Part shown: positions 13,237 through 22,506 of the stretch, in pieces
Position numbering within the stretch: the first letter of the stretch is position 1
Layout of the letters: each line of letters opens with the position of its first letter
Notes under the pieces: model-generated
The model's input: the letters and a program-made list of their open reading frames with translations, nothing else
Told to the model about the DNA's origin: nothing
Database searches by the model: none
Assembly: GCF_027409185.1 (NCBI RefSeq)
Contig: NC_084463.1
Coordinates: 155,608,369-155,672,368 of the forward strand
Direction: 5' to 3'
Source of the DNA: Cynocephalus volans
Taxonomy: Eukaryota > Chordata > Mammalia > Dermoptera > Cynocephalidae
DNA length: 64,000 nt
Translations under genes and position numbers: made by a program

Positions 13237-13400
13237 TTCTGATTAATGTTGTGTTTTTTTATTAAATTGTTACGTACTTGTGGCATACAGAGTGTTGTTT
13301 CAATACATGCATATGTTGTACAGTGATTAGAATAGATAGCAAAGTGTTTTACTTTTAATTGAGTTGTTCTATCATTTAAACTCTAAAAAAGATCAGGTTT
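13237..13400 (-). mobile_element. Old L1 3'-end fragment
   Basis: It resembles the reverse complement of an L1M-type 3' UTR ('attaaattgttacgtacttg ... caatacatgcatatgttgtac'). Subfamily not assigned. Confidence 0.45.
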
Positions 13401-13775
13401 CTCAATGACCAAGGCTGACAACATTCTCTGTTTTGAGGGATATTCAAAGATAGAAAATATCTAAGAAGATTAGTATGACTTATTTACTTGGTTGAAATAG
13501 TCCCCAAAGGGGGAACATCCTGACTTGCTCACAAGTTATAAATAATCATATATTCATCTGGTGTTCACAATCAGATTAAGCACCAAAAGAAGAACCTTCC
13601 AGATCACTTCATTTTCACTAAGGATCACAGAAAATATGAAAAATAATGTCTAGCATCTATCCATTGCAGAGCTGGGGAGAGAATCAAGTTAGTGTTCAGT
13701 TCTCACTCCCTGAGAGAGTCAATAACGTGCTCAACGAAGACTCACCACACTGTGTGTAAAGTCTTCCACCAGAGA

Positions 13776-14010
13776 TACCTTGTCCAGTTGTTCTTCACTG
13801 GCGATAATTTTGCCTCCTCTCCAGGCAACATTTGGCAATGTGTGGAGACATTTTGGTTGTCACAATGGGAGTGGAGAGGAAATACTGGCATCTGATGGAC
13901 AGAGAGGCCAGGGATGCTGCAAAACTTCCTACAGTACACAGAGCTTCCCCCCACAGCCAAGGATTATTCTTCCCAAAATGTTGATAGCACAAAAGCTGAA
14001 ACACCCTGAC
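13776..14010 (+). mobile_element. MER20 (hAT-Charlie non-autonomous DNA transposon)
   Basis: The diagnostic MER20 text is present in order: 'ggcgataattttgcc', 'acatttggcaatgtgtgga', 'gacattttggttgtcacaa', 'aggccagggatgctgc', 'cccaaaatgttgatagcac'. About 230 bp, near full length for the family. The reading frames over it are incidental. Confidence 0.85.
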
Positions 14011-14963
14011 AGTCAATGTTTCCACACAGCCTAGGTGGAAGGATAGGGCAATTTCAGCCATGTCTAGAACCACTGTAAAAGACTCAGTGATCTTGTAAAA
14101 ATTCTGGGTGATCTTGTCATGTATTTGTGTAGCCAACAATTCGTGCCAGCATTTACAGGATTTTGAAAAGGAGTAGGAGAAAAAGCCATGTCATAAAAGA
14201 AATGAAATGCCATACACAAACACAGTGAGATACATTTCTCTCCCTTTTACCCTAGGGACATGAAAACAGAAATATCAGCATGGTAGATTTGAGACTGCAT
14301 TAAGGCTTCACTTATGGGAAGCTTTGCAGAGTCTATGACTGGTGGAACACACGCGGGTATGTGGGAGACTATATATACACATATAAATATGTATGTGTGC
14401 ATGAGCATATGAACATGTTGGTGTGTACACGATTAACGGAGATTGCATAAAAAGTGTTATGAGGTACTAAATTAACATCAACATTACACAGGTGAAAAAA
14501 AAAAAAAAACATTACACAGGTGTTCCTAGAGCAATTTTATATCCTCCTGACTTTTAACAATTTTTCCTTTAAGTATTTATTTCATTTATTATGACACTTT
14601 TTGAGGACATGGGTAATGTCATGTCTCCTTTTCTCATAACAAAGTAAAGATAGTACATGTTCAATATGTTTTAGATTAATGAATAAAAAAAATAAATACA
14701 TGAGTGAATGAATAATACTGTGTATCCCTCACTATGAATGAAAGTGTATACACAAAAATGAACAGTATTTAGAAAATGAAGCTGCTGGTAACTATAGTAT
14801 ATAATCATTTGTTCTCTCACCCCACCATCTCCCATATTATCACTAAGAAATTGTTCTGGATAATTCTCTATCTAACTAGATATTGAAGTTAGTAATTAGC
14901 ACATATGATTCTGCGAAATACTTCAAATGCTTCCTCACCTTCCCAGTAAAGAGGCCTACCCAC

Positions 14964-15065
14964 CCAGCTGACTTCATTGCCATTCATGTTATAAGTAAGC
15001 CCAGAGAGTGAGAATGAAATGGCAACTTGGGCACAAGTCAGAATCATTTGGAGTATCACAATGAT
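14964..15065 (-). pseudogene. MS4A locus 2 exon 6 (TM4)
   Basis: Exactly 102 bp and open, the same as exon 6 of locus 1. Acceptor ..ctttgatag, donor gtgggtag. It encodes IIVILQMILTCAQVAISF followed by SLSGLTYNMNGNEVSW, a hydrophobic helix followed by a polar tail, as expected of the fourth membrane segment. Confidence 0.85.
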
Positions 15066-15905
15066 CTATCAAAGAGGAGTCCAGGATTTAGGCTTCCCTG
15101 CCCAGTCTTAGCATATGTTATTCTCATCCTGATCCCCAGGGGCAAGGGATAGTAAATATTTTGCAGAACGATGCATTACCTATCCAATATATGCACATTC
15201 TATTAAATTGGGGTATTGCTTCTAACACAGACCTTGTTCCAATGAGCATCCATATACACACTCCAGAAACAAATATGGACCTTTGGAATTCTAAATGATG
15301 GAGCCCCTTTAAAAGAACTCCCTCGACATTGTAGAATTAGGTATTCCTATTTTAATCATTTATTTACATGTATTGGACAAACGTTGGCTATGAATACACT
15401 GGGATTTCACACACATACACACACAAGTGTCATGTGACAAATTTACCCCCAAAAAGGATAGATTTACCAACATTTCATTGGCCTCTTAAATAAACACAAA
15501 AAGGACTCAGACCAGCTCCCAAATTTTGTATAACTTTCAATACCAGAAATTCACAGGCCAATTAATTAATGTTTCAGATCAGGTCAGGTCTCTCTTCTGT
15601 GGGCAAACTGATCTGTGAACAGCCTTTCAATTATTTTCTGTTTATAACAGTACATGTTTATTAGAGACAATTTGCAAAGATAAGAGTATATAGTTTAAAA
15701 ACCACACATACAAACATACACAAGCAATTTTGCTATTGTGTGCAAAAAAGCCCTAACACTGAGTATTTTGTTTTGTTTTTTAACAAAACTTGTGATTGCA
15801 TTTTTCTATTATTTTTTAACCATTAAGGTTTTAGCGATGGAAGACTAAATGTAGCTGAAATTAAACATCACTTGTGAAAACATCATTCAATAGCAAAATA
15901 CTTAA

Positions 15906-16049
15906 AGTTGTAAAAGATTTAGCCAATGAACACTCATGAACCTCCAAACATTCAAAAAAGAATATATGCATTAAATTCATTGAGAGCAGAATTATCCCAA
16001 TGATTGACAGTACTGTGCTGATAATATTAGCTCCAATATTGAGCCCAAT
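15906..16049 (-). pseudogene. MS4A locus 2 exon 5 (TM3), donor lost
   Basis: Acceptor ..tctttttcag; 144 bp, 48 codons, open. It starts IGLNIGANIISTVLSIIG (compare VRGSLGAN of MS4A2) and ends AKSFTT. The bases after ACT read TTAAGTATTTT. In locus 3 the same point reads ACT then GTAAGTATTTT. The invariant donor G has therefore become T at 15905. The frame stays open into the intron and stops at TAA (15861-15863). Confidence 0.87.
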
Positions 16050-16374
16050 CTGAAAAAGAACAGTAGCACACTGATTGAAAATACTCAAGGCCTATTTTAT
16101 TCCCAAACTCTTTACAAATGCAGCCACATCTCCGACAGCACTCTGGAGGCATACCATGATTTCATTAGTTAGTGTAGGAAAACATTCATAAGCAATACAG
16201 TTCCCTTTGTTACTAAAACAGTTTGGTGGCAACGTACCCCAGGTCATTGGAGAGAAAGAAATAGCTGATCCTCTACAAATAAAATACCATGGATAGAGCC
16301 AACATATTGCAGGTTCTATTGATGACAGGAATGATCTTTATTAGATTTATTCTGGATTAGAAGCTTCCAGATCT

Positions 16375-16375
<1 letters not shown>

Positions 16376-16437
<62 letters not shown>

Positions 16438-16440
16438 CTC
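16376..16440. repeat. (CA)n microsatellite
   Basis: About 58 bp of uninterrupted CA dinucleotides followed by a short (TC) run, in intron 4 of MS4A locus 2. Such a long pure tract is likely to be polymorphic. Confidence 0.98.
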
Positions 16441-16757
16441 ACTCATACTCTTCAGACTTCTGTAACTCCTTATCCATTATAATTAATATTTATATGTAAA
16501 GTCTCCTTTACTATGCTTCTTCCTGAGAGGTTTTTTAATGTTTGCTAATATTCAGAAAGACGGAAACCTTCCCCTCATATAAGAAACCAAGGATATGCAT
16601 TTTCCACAGGGGAATTATGAGTACATAGATCATTATAGCAAAAGTTGCAAGTTAGTAAATAAAATATATTGGAATGTTGTGTTGGTTTGGCTTTGTGTAG
16701 AGAGTCAGAATCAACTGTCATGTACTCATTCATTGAATAAAAGGGGAAATTACTCAC

Positions 16758-16814
16758 CAGAAATTTTGCGTGCTTTTTTGTAGACAAGACAGTCAAAGAT
16801 CCAGTAAGGACGAA
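16758..16814 (-). pseudogene. MS4A locus 2 exon 4 (TM2 end)
   Basis: A 57-bp exon with acceptor ..cttgtgaccag and donor gtgagtaat. It reads FVLTGSLTVLSTKKHAKFL, 19 residues, the same length as FIITGSLSIAARTRTTKGL in locus 1 and the human MS4A4A equivalent. Fully open. Confidence 0.88.
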
Positions 16815-17584
16815 CTGGTCACAAGAGAGGAAAGACATCAGTGGGAGGGAGCTTGTTCCCATTTACCTCACCCACCCTCCACCCCAGATGACCTAACCTA
16901 AACTCCTATCTCCCCCAGTCGACATGTATCTTCTGACACAATGTTCTTAAAGAACAAATCATTGAGTTGAATGGATGTGAATATCAGTCTATTTTAGCTC
17001 TTCTCAGTTTGCTAGAAAGACATGGAAGCATTGTTAGGACGGAGACTATTTTAGGTGAGAGTGAACGTGGAAATATAGGTGGAAAGATCAACTAATAAAT
17101 ACAAAGAAACATCTCTCTTTGCATCTAAAAATCAAAGCAACATGAAAAGGAAAGGTGGGTGTATGGACAGAAATATGTTCACGTGGAGAGAAAGTGAAAC
17201 AAGAAAAAGCTGAAATGGGAAAAACGAGCCTTCCCTACACTCCTCCATCTTAATCTATACAAATATAGTTCAAGATCGAAGTTCACTTGCTCTCTAAAGT
17301 GACTGTCTTTAGATAAAGTACCTGGATCTCAGTTAACAATGATCTCTTCCTCCACAGGACAGAGAACGTGACTCAAGAGCATTTTAATGCCAAACACCTG
17401 AAATTGGTTCCGTGGCTCCTTTTGTTTCCTTTCTCCCTTATAAATTCCCTAAGAGTACAGTGCCTATGCTAAAAAGAGCCTCAGCTATTCTCTATAAAAA
17501 AGAGCAGATAAACTAATTAAATATTTATCCATTATTTGTAATTTCTATGACCTTTAATCTACAGAATAGTTCGATTATACTCAC

Positions 17585-17719
17585 AGACATTGTAGCCCAG
17601 AATGGGTAACCTACATGAAAGCAGAGTAACATACTCCTTCTCACTTTGGAGTGCAAAGTAAAACTACTTTCAATTATCCCAGATAAGAAACATTTCAGAC
17701 CAATCATTATCTGAGCTAC
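17585..17719 (-). pseudogene. MS4A locus 2 exon 3 (TM1-TM2)
   Basis: A 135-bp exon with acceptor ..cttccttcag and donor gtgagtat. It starts VAQIMIGLKCFLSGII and ends CFHVGYPFWATMS. The VxQIxxGL start and GYPFW near the end are family signatures. Forty-five codons is the same length as in MS4A2, MS4A6A and MS4A7. Fully open. Confidence 0.9.
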
Positions 17720-17859
17720 CTGAAGGAAGGAAAATAGAACATAGGTATAAAGTAGAAACTCTCTAATTATAGACTTTTTAAAAAAAGATTTTAGTGTTTT
17801 ATTAGTTCTAGTTGTTCTTCCCTTTTTTTCTTTACATTGGTAGTGCTTTATTTCTTTTT

Positions 17860-18290
17860 TCCCCCCTTTTTTTATTTGTGGTAAAATATATATAACATAA
17901 GTATTGCTTTTTAAAGCATTTTTAAATGTGCAATTGCATGGAATTACATTCACAAAGCTGTACAGCCACTACCTCTATTTATTTCCAAAACTCTTTTGTT
18001 ATCCTAAACATAAATTCTGTACCCATTAAATGATAACTTCTCATCAGTCCTCGCACCCCCATTTCTGGTAACCTCTAATCTACTTCTGTTTCTGGAACAT
18101 TTTTTTTCTTTTTAATTTGTATGTTCTTAATTGACCCATGATAGTTGTACATATTTATGGAGTACAGTGTGACATTTGGGTGCATTTATACAGAGTGCAA
18201 TGATTATAACAGGGTATTTAGCATATCCATCACCTACATTAGAGACTTTTTAAACTTTATCTCAACATCATGTATGAATCACTTTGTATC
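17860..18290 (-). mobile_element. Old L1M 3'-end fragments
   Basis: Two adjacent pieces match remembered L1M 3' UTR text in reverse complement: 'gtggtaaaatatatataaca' to about 18090, and 'aattgacccatgatagttgt' with 'tagcatatccatcacctaca' to about 18290. They lie in intron 2 of MS4A locus 2. Subfamily not assigned. Confidence 0.55.
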
Positions 18291-18593
18291 TTTTCTACTT
18301 TTACTGTCCATGGGAAACAATCTCTAAAAGTGTGAAATCTAAGAAAGATGTGTTAGTTTACTAATCCCTATAAATGGATATTGCCTCAAAGGGATATAAT
18401 ATTTGGGGAAAACCATCTCGTTTGATCTCTGGTGGCCTAGAACACCTTCAATCCAAGACATTTGACCTAGATATATTCCCAAATATGTGAGTATTTTCTT
18501 GGCCCACTTTTATCTAATCTCATAAACCGACATAACAGAATAACTCACAAATAAATTTACCCCCAAATATGTAGAGAACTAAAGATCACTTAC

Positions 18594-18747
18594 CCCCAGA
18601 AATAATAGATTCTTTTTAAGAAAGTTATGCAGCTTGCTTTGTGGATAGTGAGCAAAATCAGAAGTGTCTCCTTGTCTGACTTGAATGCTTTGAATGTTTC
18701 TTGTTGGGATGCCCTCAACAAATTCACCAGTACTGACATTGCAAATT
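18594..18747 (-). pseudogene. MS4A locus 2 exon 2 (N-terminal cytoplasmic tail)
   Basis: A 154-bp exon with acceptor ..gtcttttacag and donor gtaagtgatc. In the frame that joins exon 3 it is open for 51 codons and ends KLHNFLKKNLLFLG, parallel to the MS4A4A end [11 protein letters not shown]. That frame has no ATG of its own. An ATG at 18737-18739 lies in another frame that would enter exon 3 wrongly. The start is therefore placed in the upstream 39-bp exon. Confidence 0.83.
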
Positions 18748-19115
18748 CTGTAAAAGACATGTAGTCAAAATTCGTAGATAAACCCTGCAGTTCCCAGCGT
18801 GCAAAATACTCGCACATTTCTGAGAGGCATTTCAAAGAAAGCAGTCACCGTGCTTCCCAGTTCTAAGAGGACTATATTTAATTGGAGAAGGAACTGGCAA
18901 GATGCATTGCATGTAAAACATGTTAGCCCAGCTCTCCACAAATCTATTAGGAGACAATAGGCAACCCTTGCTTGAGACCTTGATTGAGACCTGATTCTAG
19001 AGTCCTGCAGGGTAGAATCAATGAAATATAGAATTCTGAAACCAAGAGTGTGAGACTTAAGTGAAGTGCCACTGGTCCAGCTTCACGCCTACATCCAAAA
19101 ATGAAAGCTGCTCAC

Positions 19116-19154
19116 CGTTGTGAAGGGGACATATCTATTCGGTTTTTCACATAC
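19116..19154 (-). pseudogene. MS4A locus 2 exon 1b with start codon
   Basis: A 39-bp exon with a strong acceptor (..ccattgccttttcag) and a donor gtgagcag. It contains ATG at 19130-19132 followed by 14 bp to the donor. The split codon CG|A joins exon 2 in the correct frame, giving MSPSQR then ICNVSTGEFVEG. The resulting 57-residue N-terminus is close to that of MS4A2 (59). Recognition depends on splice signals and frame fit, so it is less certain than the other exons. Confidence 0.6.
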
Positions 19155-19199
19155 CTGAAAAGGCAATGGATTAAATCAAAAGAACACATACTTAAAAGT

Positions 19200-19350
19200 C
19201 AGGCAAACCAGGTATAACACCAACCATTCCACTTTCTTGCTCTGGGACTTCAGACAATTCACTTATTTTCTCTGACTTTCAGTTTCTTCAGCTGTGACTT
19301 AGGGATAGCAATGCTTATTTCACAAGGATTTTGTGACATAATGTTGTTGG
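19200..19350 (+). mobile_element. MIR SINE fragment
   Basis: MIR core order is recognisable: 'ctctgggacttcagacaat', 'tcagtttcttcagctgtga', 'gggatagcaatgcttattt'. Diverged and partial. Confidence 0.6.
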
Positions 19351-19801
19351 GATTATTTGTCAAAATTATTTAATAATCAGTCAGAAAAATGATGAGTATT
19401 TCTAGTTAGCATCCTTTATCCTTAGAACAAGAGCAATTTAAGATCTTCTATTAATTTTTCACATCACTGGCTAAAATTCCAAAGTGATCAATTTTTAGAA
19501 TAGAACAGAATGGAACTCATTCTATTTATCTTGCTTGCTAAGCTTTTTGGATTTTATCTTCTGAAAGCTATTTTTCTATATTTAATATAGTAATTGCATT
19601 ATAATGTTACAGCAATTTTGAAAAAAAAAGAAATATTTACCTATAATTGAGTAGTAGAATGTCTCTTCATTGCATTCCAATATTTGTTGACACACATAAG
19701 TGGTTTTATAGTTTAATTGTGGTTTATGTGCATACTTGTATCTAGATTTTTTGCACTTAACATTACATATCAAAAATCTTTTAAAAAAAAAAAAAAAAAA
19801 A

Positions 19802-21338
19802 CAAGGAGTTTCAAGATGGCGGCGGCTGCCGTGGCTGGCGCGGAGTAGCTGAGGTGGAAAAGGTGGCCACTGGGCCTCGGGCAGCCCGGAAACTTGTGGA
19901 CCTTCCTCTGGCCATCTCTTAAGGGAGGACTGCTGCTGCTGGCCGGTCATGGGGGCTCAACGCCACTTTGCCCCCGGCAGGAGAGGCTGCCTCATTTACA
20001 GGCAACAGCTTTGAAGTGTGGAGCAGGAAAAGAACTGATTCTTAGCTGCAAAAGCGAGTCTTGAAACAGGGAACACGGCGCCAGGGCTGCTGTGGATGCA
20101 GCCAGGATCCCGGAGGCTGGGGCCGCACTGAAGGCGGCCAGCTGCCCTATTCAGGATTCGAGGTTTCAGGCCGGCATTAAAGAAGATTCCTGGGAGCGCC
20201 CAAGCGGCGCCGCGACTGAACAGCCCGAGGCGGCAGCGCCGAGAACACGGAAGGCAACAAACCAGAGACAGAGCGAGCGCCCGACCTGGCACAGCACTGT
20301 GAGTGATCCCTGGCACAGCTCTGTTCGGGGGTGGATGCCCACGCGGCTCCCGCCTGCACCACCAGGCCACTCACTGCCCCAGTGCTGCCTCCATTTTCCC
20401 AGGTGCGGGCAGCTCCACCCTGCTCGGCCATCACTGAGCCCATTTGCTTGGCCTGGCGCGGGGCTTTCTGGACCCTGCGGGCCGACCTCCTCTCCCACTC
20501 CCTCCGCAGTTCTCTGGCAGGGCTGGGGGTGTGGGGCGTCCAGACCAGTTTTGGGAGGGCTAGGAAGTACGGGCGGGCCGACTGTCACTCCACCACACCC
20601 TGGACTCCGGCCCCGGTAAACTTCCTGTTACTGGGAGGCAGATACCATCTCTGCGACCACCAGTTTGGAAAAAAGCCTAACGAATTTCTGGTTGGGAATA
20701 GTGTGGTAGGAGAGTTCCCAGGTCCGCTTGAACCTGCCGGAGAGCAGGCTGCAGGCGGGCACTAGACTCGGTTTATACCGGGGGGATACAAAGGTGAACA
20801 AGACCCGAGAAAGATCTTCACAGTGCTACAAAGGTACCCAGAGAGACCGGTCGTCTGTGCCTAGCAGAAACCTGGTAGACTTCCTGGGCGAGGCGGTGGG
20901 GAGCAGGGTCTTGAAGGCCCAGCTGATAGACGAGGGGTGCAGAAGACACGCCCCAGCCCAGCACAGTGTGCACAGAGGGGGGAGACGTGCGGCCAGGGAG
21001 GCGGAGACTCGACAGAAACCACACACCCGGTGGGGTCGCCACTGCACGATCTAACAGCCTGGGCCAGAGCACACGGAACGGGGAGAAGTCCTGTACAGAA
21101 AGTGAAAGCTCAACAGAGATCACACACCCTGTGGTACGTGATCCACCAGCCCAGCAGAGTACAAGCTGACCAGAAAGGTGGCTCCCTGGAGAAGCCCAAG
21201 ACCGGAGGCAACCACACACACAAGACACTAGAGGCCAACTGAGCAGTCACGGCGGGAGCCATACCAAATTGGCAACCACAGCAACATCCTAGTTAGTCAT
21301 TAGTCTCAAACCGGTGGACTGTGAAACCCCCTGCCACA
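19802..21338 (+). promoter_or_regulatory. L1-B 5' UTR / internal promoter region
   Basis: A CpG-rich region of about 1.5 kb directly upstream of ORF1, in sharp contrast to the AT-rich surroundings. An 'aagatggcggcggc' motif near the 5' end resembles the YY1-type core found at the start of L1 5' UTRs in other mammals. Its last 150 bp are recognisably shared with L1-A. L1 5' UTRs normally act as internal RNA polymerase II promoters; activity here is inferred. Confidence 0.7.
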
Positions 21339-22319
21339 ATGAATAAACACCAAAAAAAAGACACCAGAAATACAAAAAATCAAGAAAGTACACCACCAAA
21401 AGTTAATAAATCTCATACTCTAGATCCTATAGAACAAGAAGCCCTTGAAATAACTGACAAGGAATTTCGAGTGATAATTCTAAGGAAACTGAATGAGATA
21501 CAAGAAAACTCAGCTAGACATCATGATGAAATGAGGAAAAGTATACAGGATCTGAAAGAGGAAATATACAAGGAAATCAATGTCCTGAAAAAAAATGTAG
21601 CAGAACTTGCTGAACTGAAGAAGTTATTCAGCGAAATAAAAAACACAACGGAGAGTTTAACCAGCAGGCTTGTCGAAGTTGAAGAGAGAACCTCGGAACT
21701 TGAAGATGGGCTGTTTGAAATAACACAAGCAGACAAAAAGAAAGAAAAAAGAATCAAGGACATGGAAGAAAATCTGAGAGAGATATCAGACAACCTCAAG
21801 CGCTCAAATATCCGAGTCATGGGTATTCCAGAAGGGGAGGAAAATGGAGATTCCATTGAAAACATATTCAACAAAATAGTGGCAGAAAACTTCCCAGGTA
21901 TAGGAAAAATCACAGATCTTCAGATCCAGGAAGCTCAACGATCTCCAAACGTATTCAACCCAAAAAGGCCTTCTCCAAGACATGTCATAGTCAAATTGGC
22001 AAAACTCAGAGACAAAGAGAGAATCTTAAAAGCTGCAAGAGAGAAGCATCAAATCACCTATAAGGGAGCCCCAATCAGGTTAACATCAGACTTTTCATCA
22101 CAAACCCTAAAAGCTAGAAAGGAATGGGATGATATTTTCAAAATACTAAAAGACAAAGATTGCCAGCCAAGAATACTCTACCCTGCAAGGCTATCCTTCC
22201 GAAATGAGGGGCAAATAGTATATTTCTCAGACAAACAAAAACTGCGGGAGTTCACTACCACAAGACCACCCTTACAAGAAATCCTCAAGGGAGTACTGGG
22301 TTTGGTTCCTGAAAAATAA
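21339..22319 (+). CDS. L1-B ORF1 protein (RNA-binding chaperone), open
   Basis: A 326-codon open frame. ORF1p forms trimers, coats L1 RNA and acts as a nucleic-acid chaperone in the L1 RNP. The visible layout is typical: a polar N-terminus, a long heptad-rich coiled coil (about residues 50-150, with KLNEIQENSAR and DLKEEIYKEIN), an RRM-type domain around RSNIRVMGIPEGEE, and a basic C-terminal domain with RPSPRHVIVKLA and AREKHQITYKGAPIRL. I chose ATG at 21339 (MNKHQKKD); an in-frame GTG 18 bp upstream is unlikely as a start. Length is close to the 338 residues of human ORF1p. No lesion seen. Confidence 0.9.
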   Translation: MNKHQKKDTRNTKNQESTPPKVNKSHTLDPIEQEALEITDKEFRVIILRKLNEIQENSARHHDEMRKSIQDLKEEIYKEINVLKKNVAELAELKKLFSEIKNTTESLTSRLVEVEERTSELEDGLFEITQADKKKEKRIKDMEENLREISDNLKRSNIRVMGIPEGEENGDSIENIFNKIVAENFPGIGKITDLQIQEAQRSPNVFNPKRPSPRHVIVKLAKLRDKERILKAAREKHQITYKGAPIRLTSDFSSQTLKARKEWDDIFKILKDKDCQPRILYPARLSFRNEGQIVYFSDKQKLREFTTTRPPLQEILKGVLGLVPEK

Positions 22320-22506
22320 CTACCACTGCCATAAAAACCTAAGAAAAATCTAAACCCGCTAGTACAATAAAAATGGCATTCATGAAGAGAAAACAAGCTA
22401 ACAAAAACACTATCTACAACCTAAGGAACCAACAAACAAAGAAACCAAACAGTAAATCAGAAAGCAAGGAACAAAAGACACCTAAGACAAACAAACAACC
22501 AATAAA

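Larger units (their letters stand above)
14964..19132 (-). pseudogene. MS4A locus 2: MS4A-family gene, broken exon 5 donor
   Basis: Six coding exons were found on the minus strand: 19116-19132, 18594-18747, 17585-17719, 16758-16814, 15906-16049 and 14964-15065. Joined, they are in frame with no stop up to exon 6: a 57-residue N-terminus ending in FLKKNLLFLG, then exons encoding TM1/TM2 (GYPFW), TM2 (LTGSL), TM3 (GANIIST) and TM4. This is the MS4A four-pass layout. The donor after exon 5 reads TTAAGT where locus 3 has GTAAGT, so normal splicing to exon 6 should fail; read-through adds 14 codons before TAA. The last exon was not found. By eye it is nearest to MS4A2 (LKK..xFLGVxQI, GAN) but its position downstream of an MS4A4-type gene does not fit MS4A2, so I leave the paralogue open. 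It could still make a truncated three-pass protein. Confidence 0.8.

Noticed and set aside
13795..14139. 114-residue minus-strand frame
   Set aside because: It overlies a MER20 DNA transposon and has no protein resemblance.
14160..14260. Possible last exon of locus 2 after a 'tcatgtccctag' acceptor (32 open codons)
   Set aside because: The acceptor is fair but the peptide has no resemblance to any MS4A tail; not supportable.
16376..16440. Regularly repeated array considered as CRISPR-like
   Set aside because: It is a plain CA dinucleotide microsatellite in a mammalian intron.
18590..18835. 81-residue minus-strand reading frame taken as the start exon of locus 2, implying a frameshift
   Set aside because: Its frame enters exon 3 wrongly. 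A different frame of the same exon ends in the MS4A-like FLKKNLLFLG and is joined by a start in the 39-bp exon at 19116-19154, so no frameshift is needed.
20092..20619. 175-residue sense frame and 124-140-residue antisense frames in the L1-B 5' UTR, considered as ORF0-like genes
   Set aside because: Long frames are expected by chance in this GC-rich stretch; the sense frame starts with GTG and there is no conservation to judge by.
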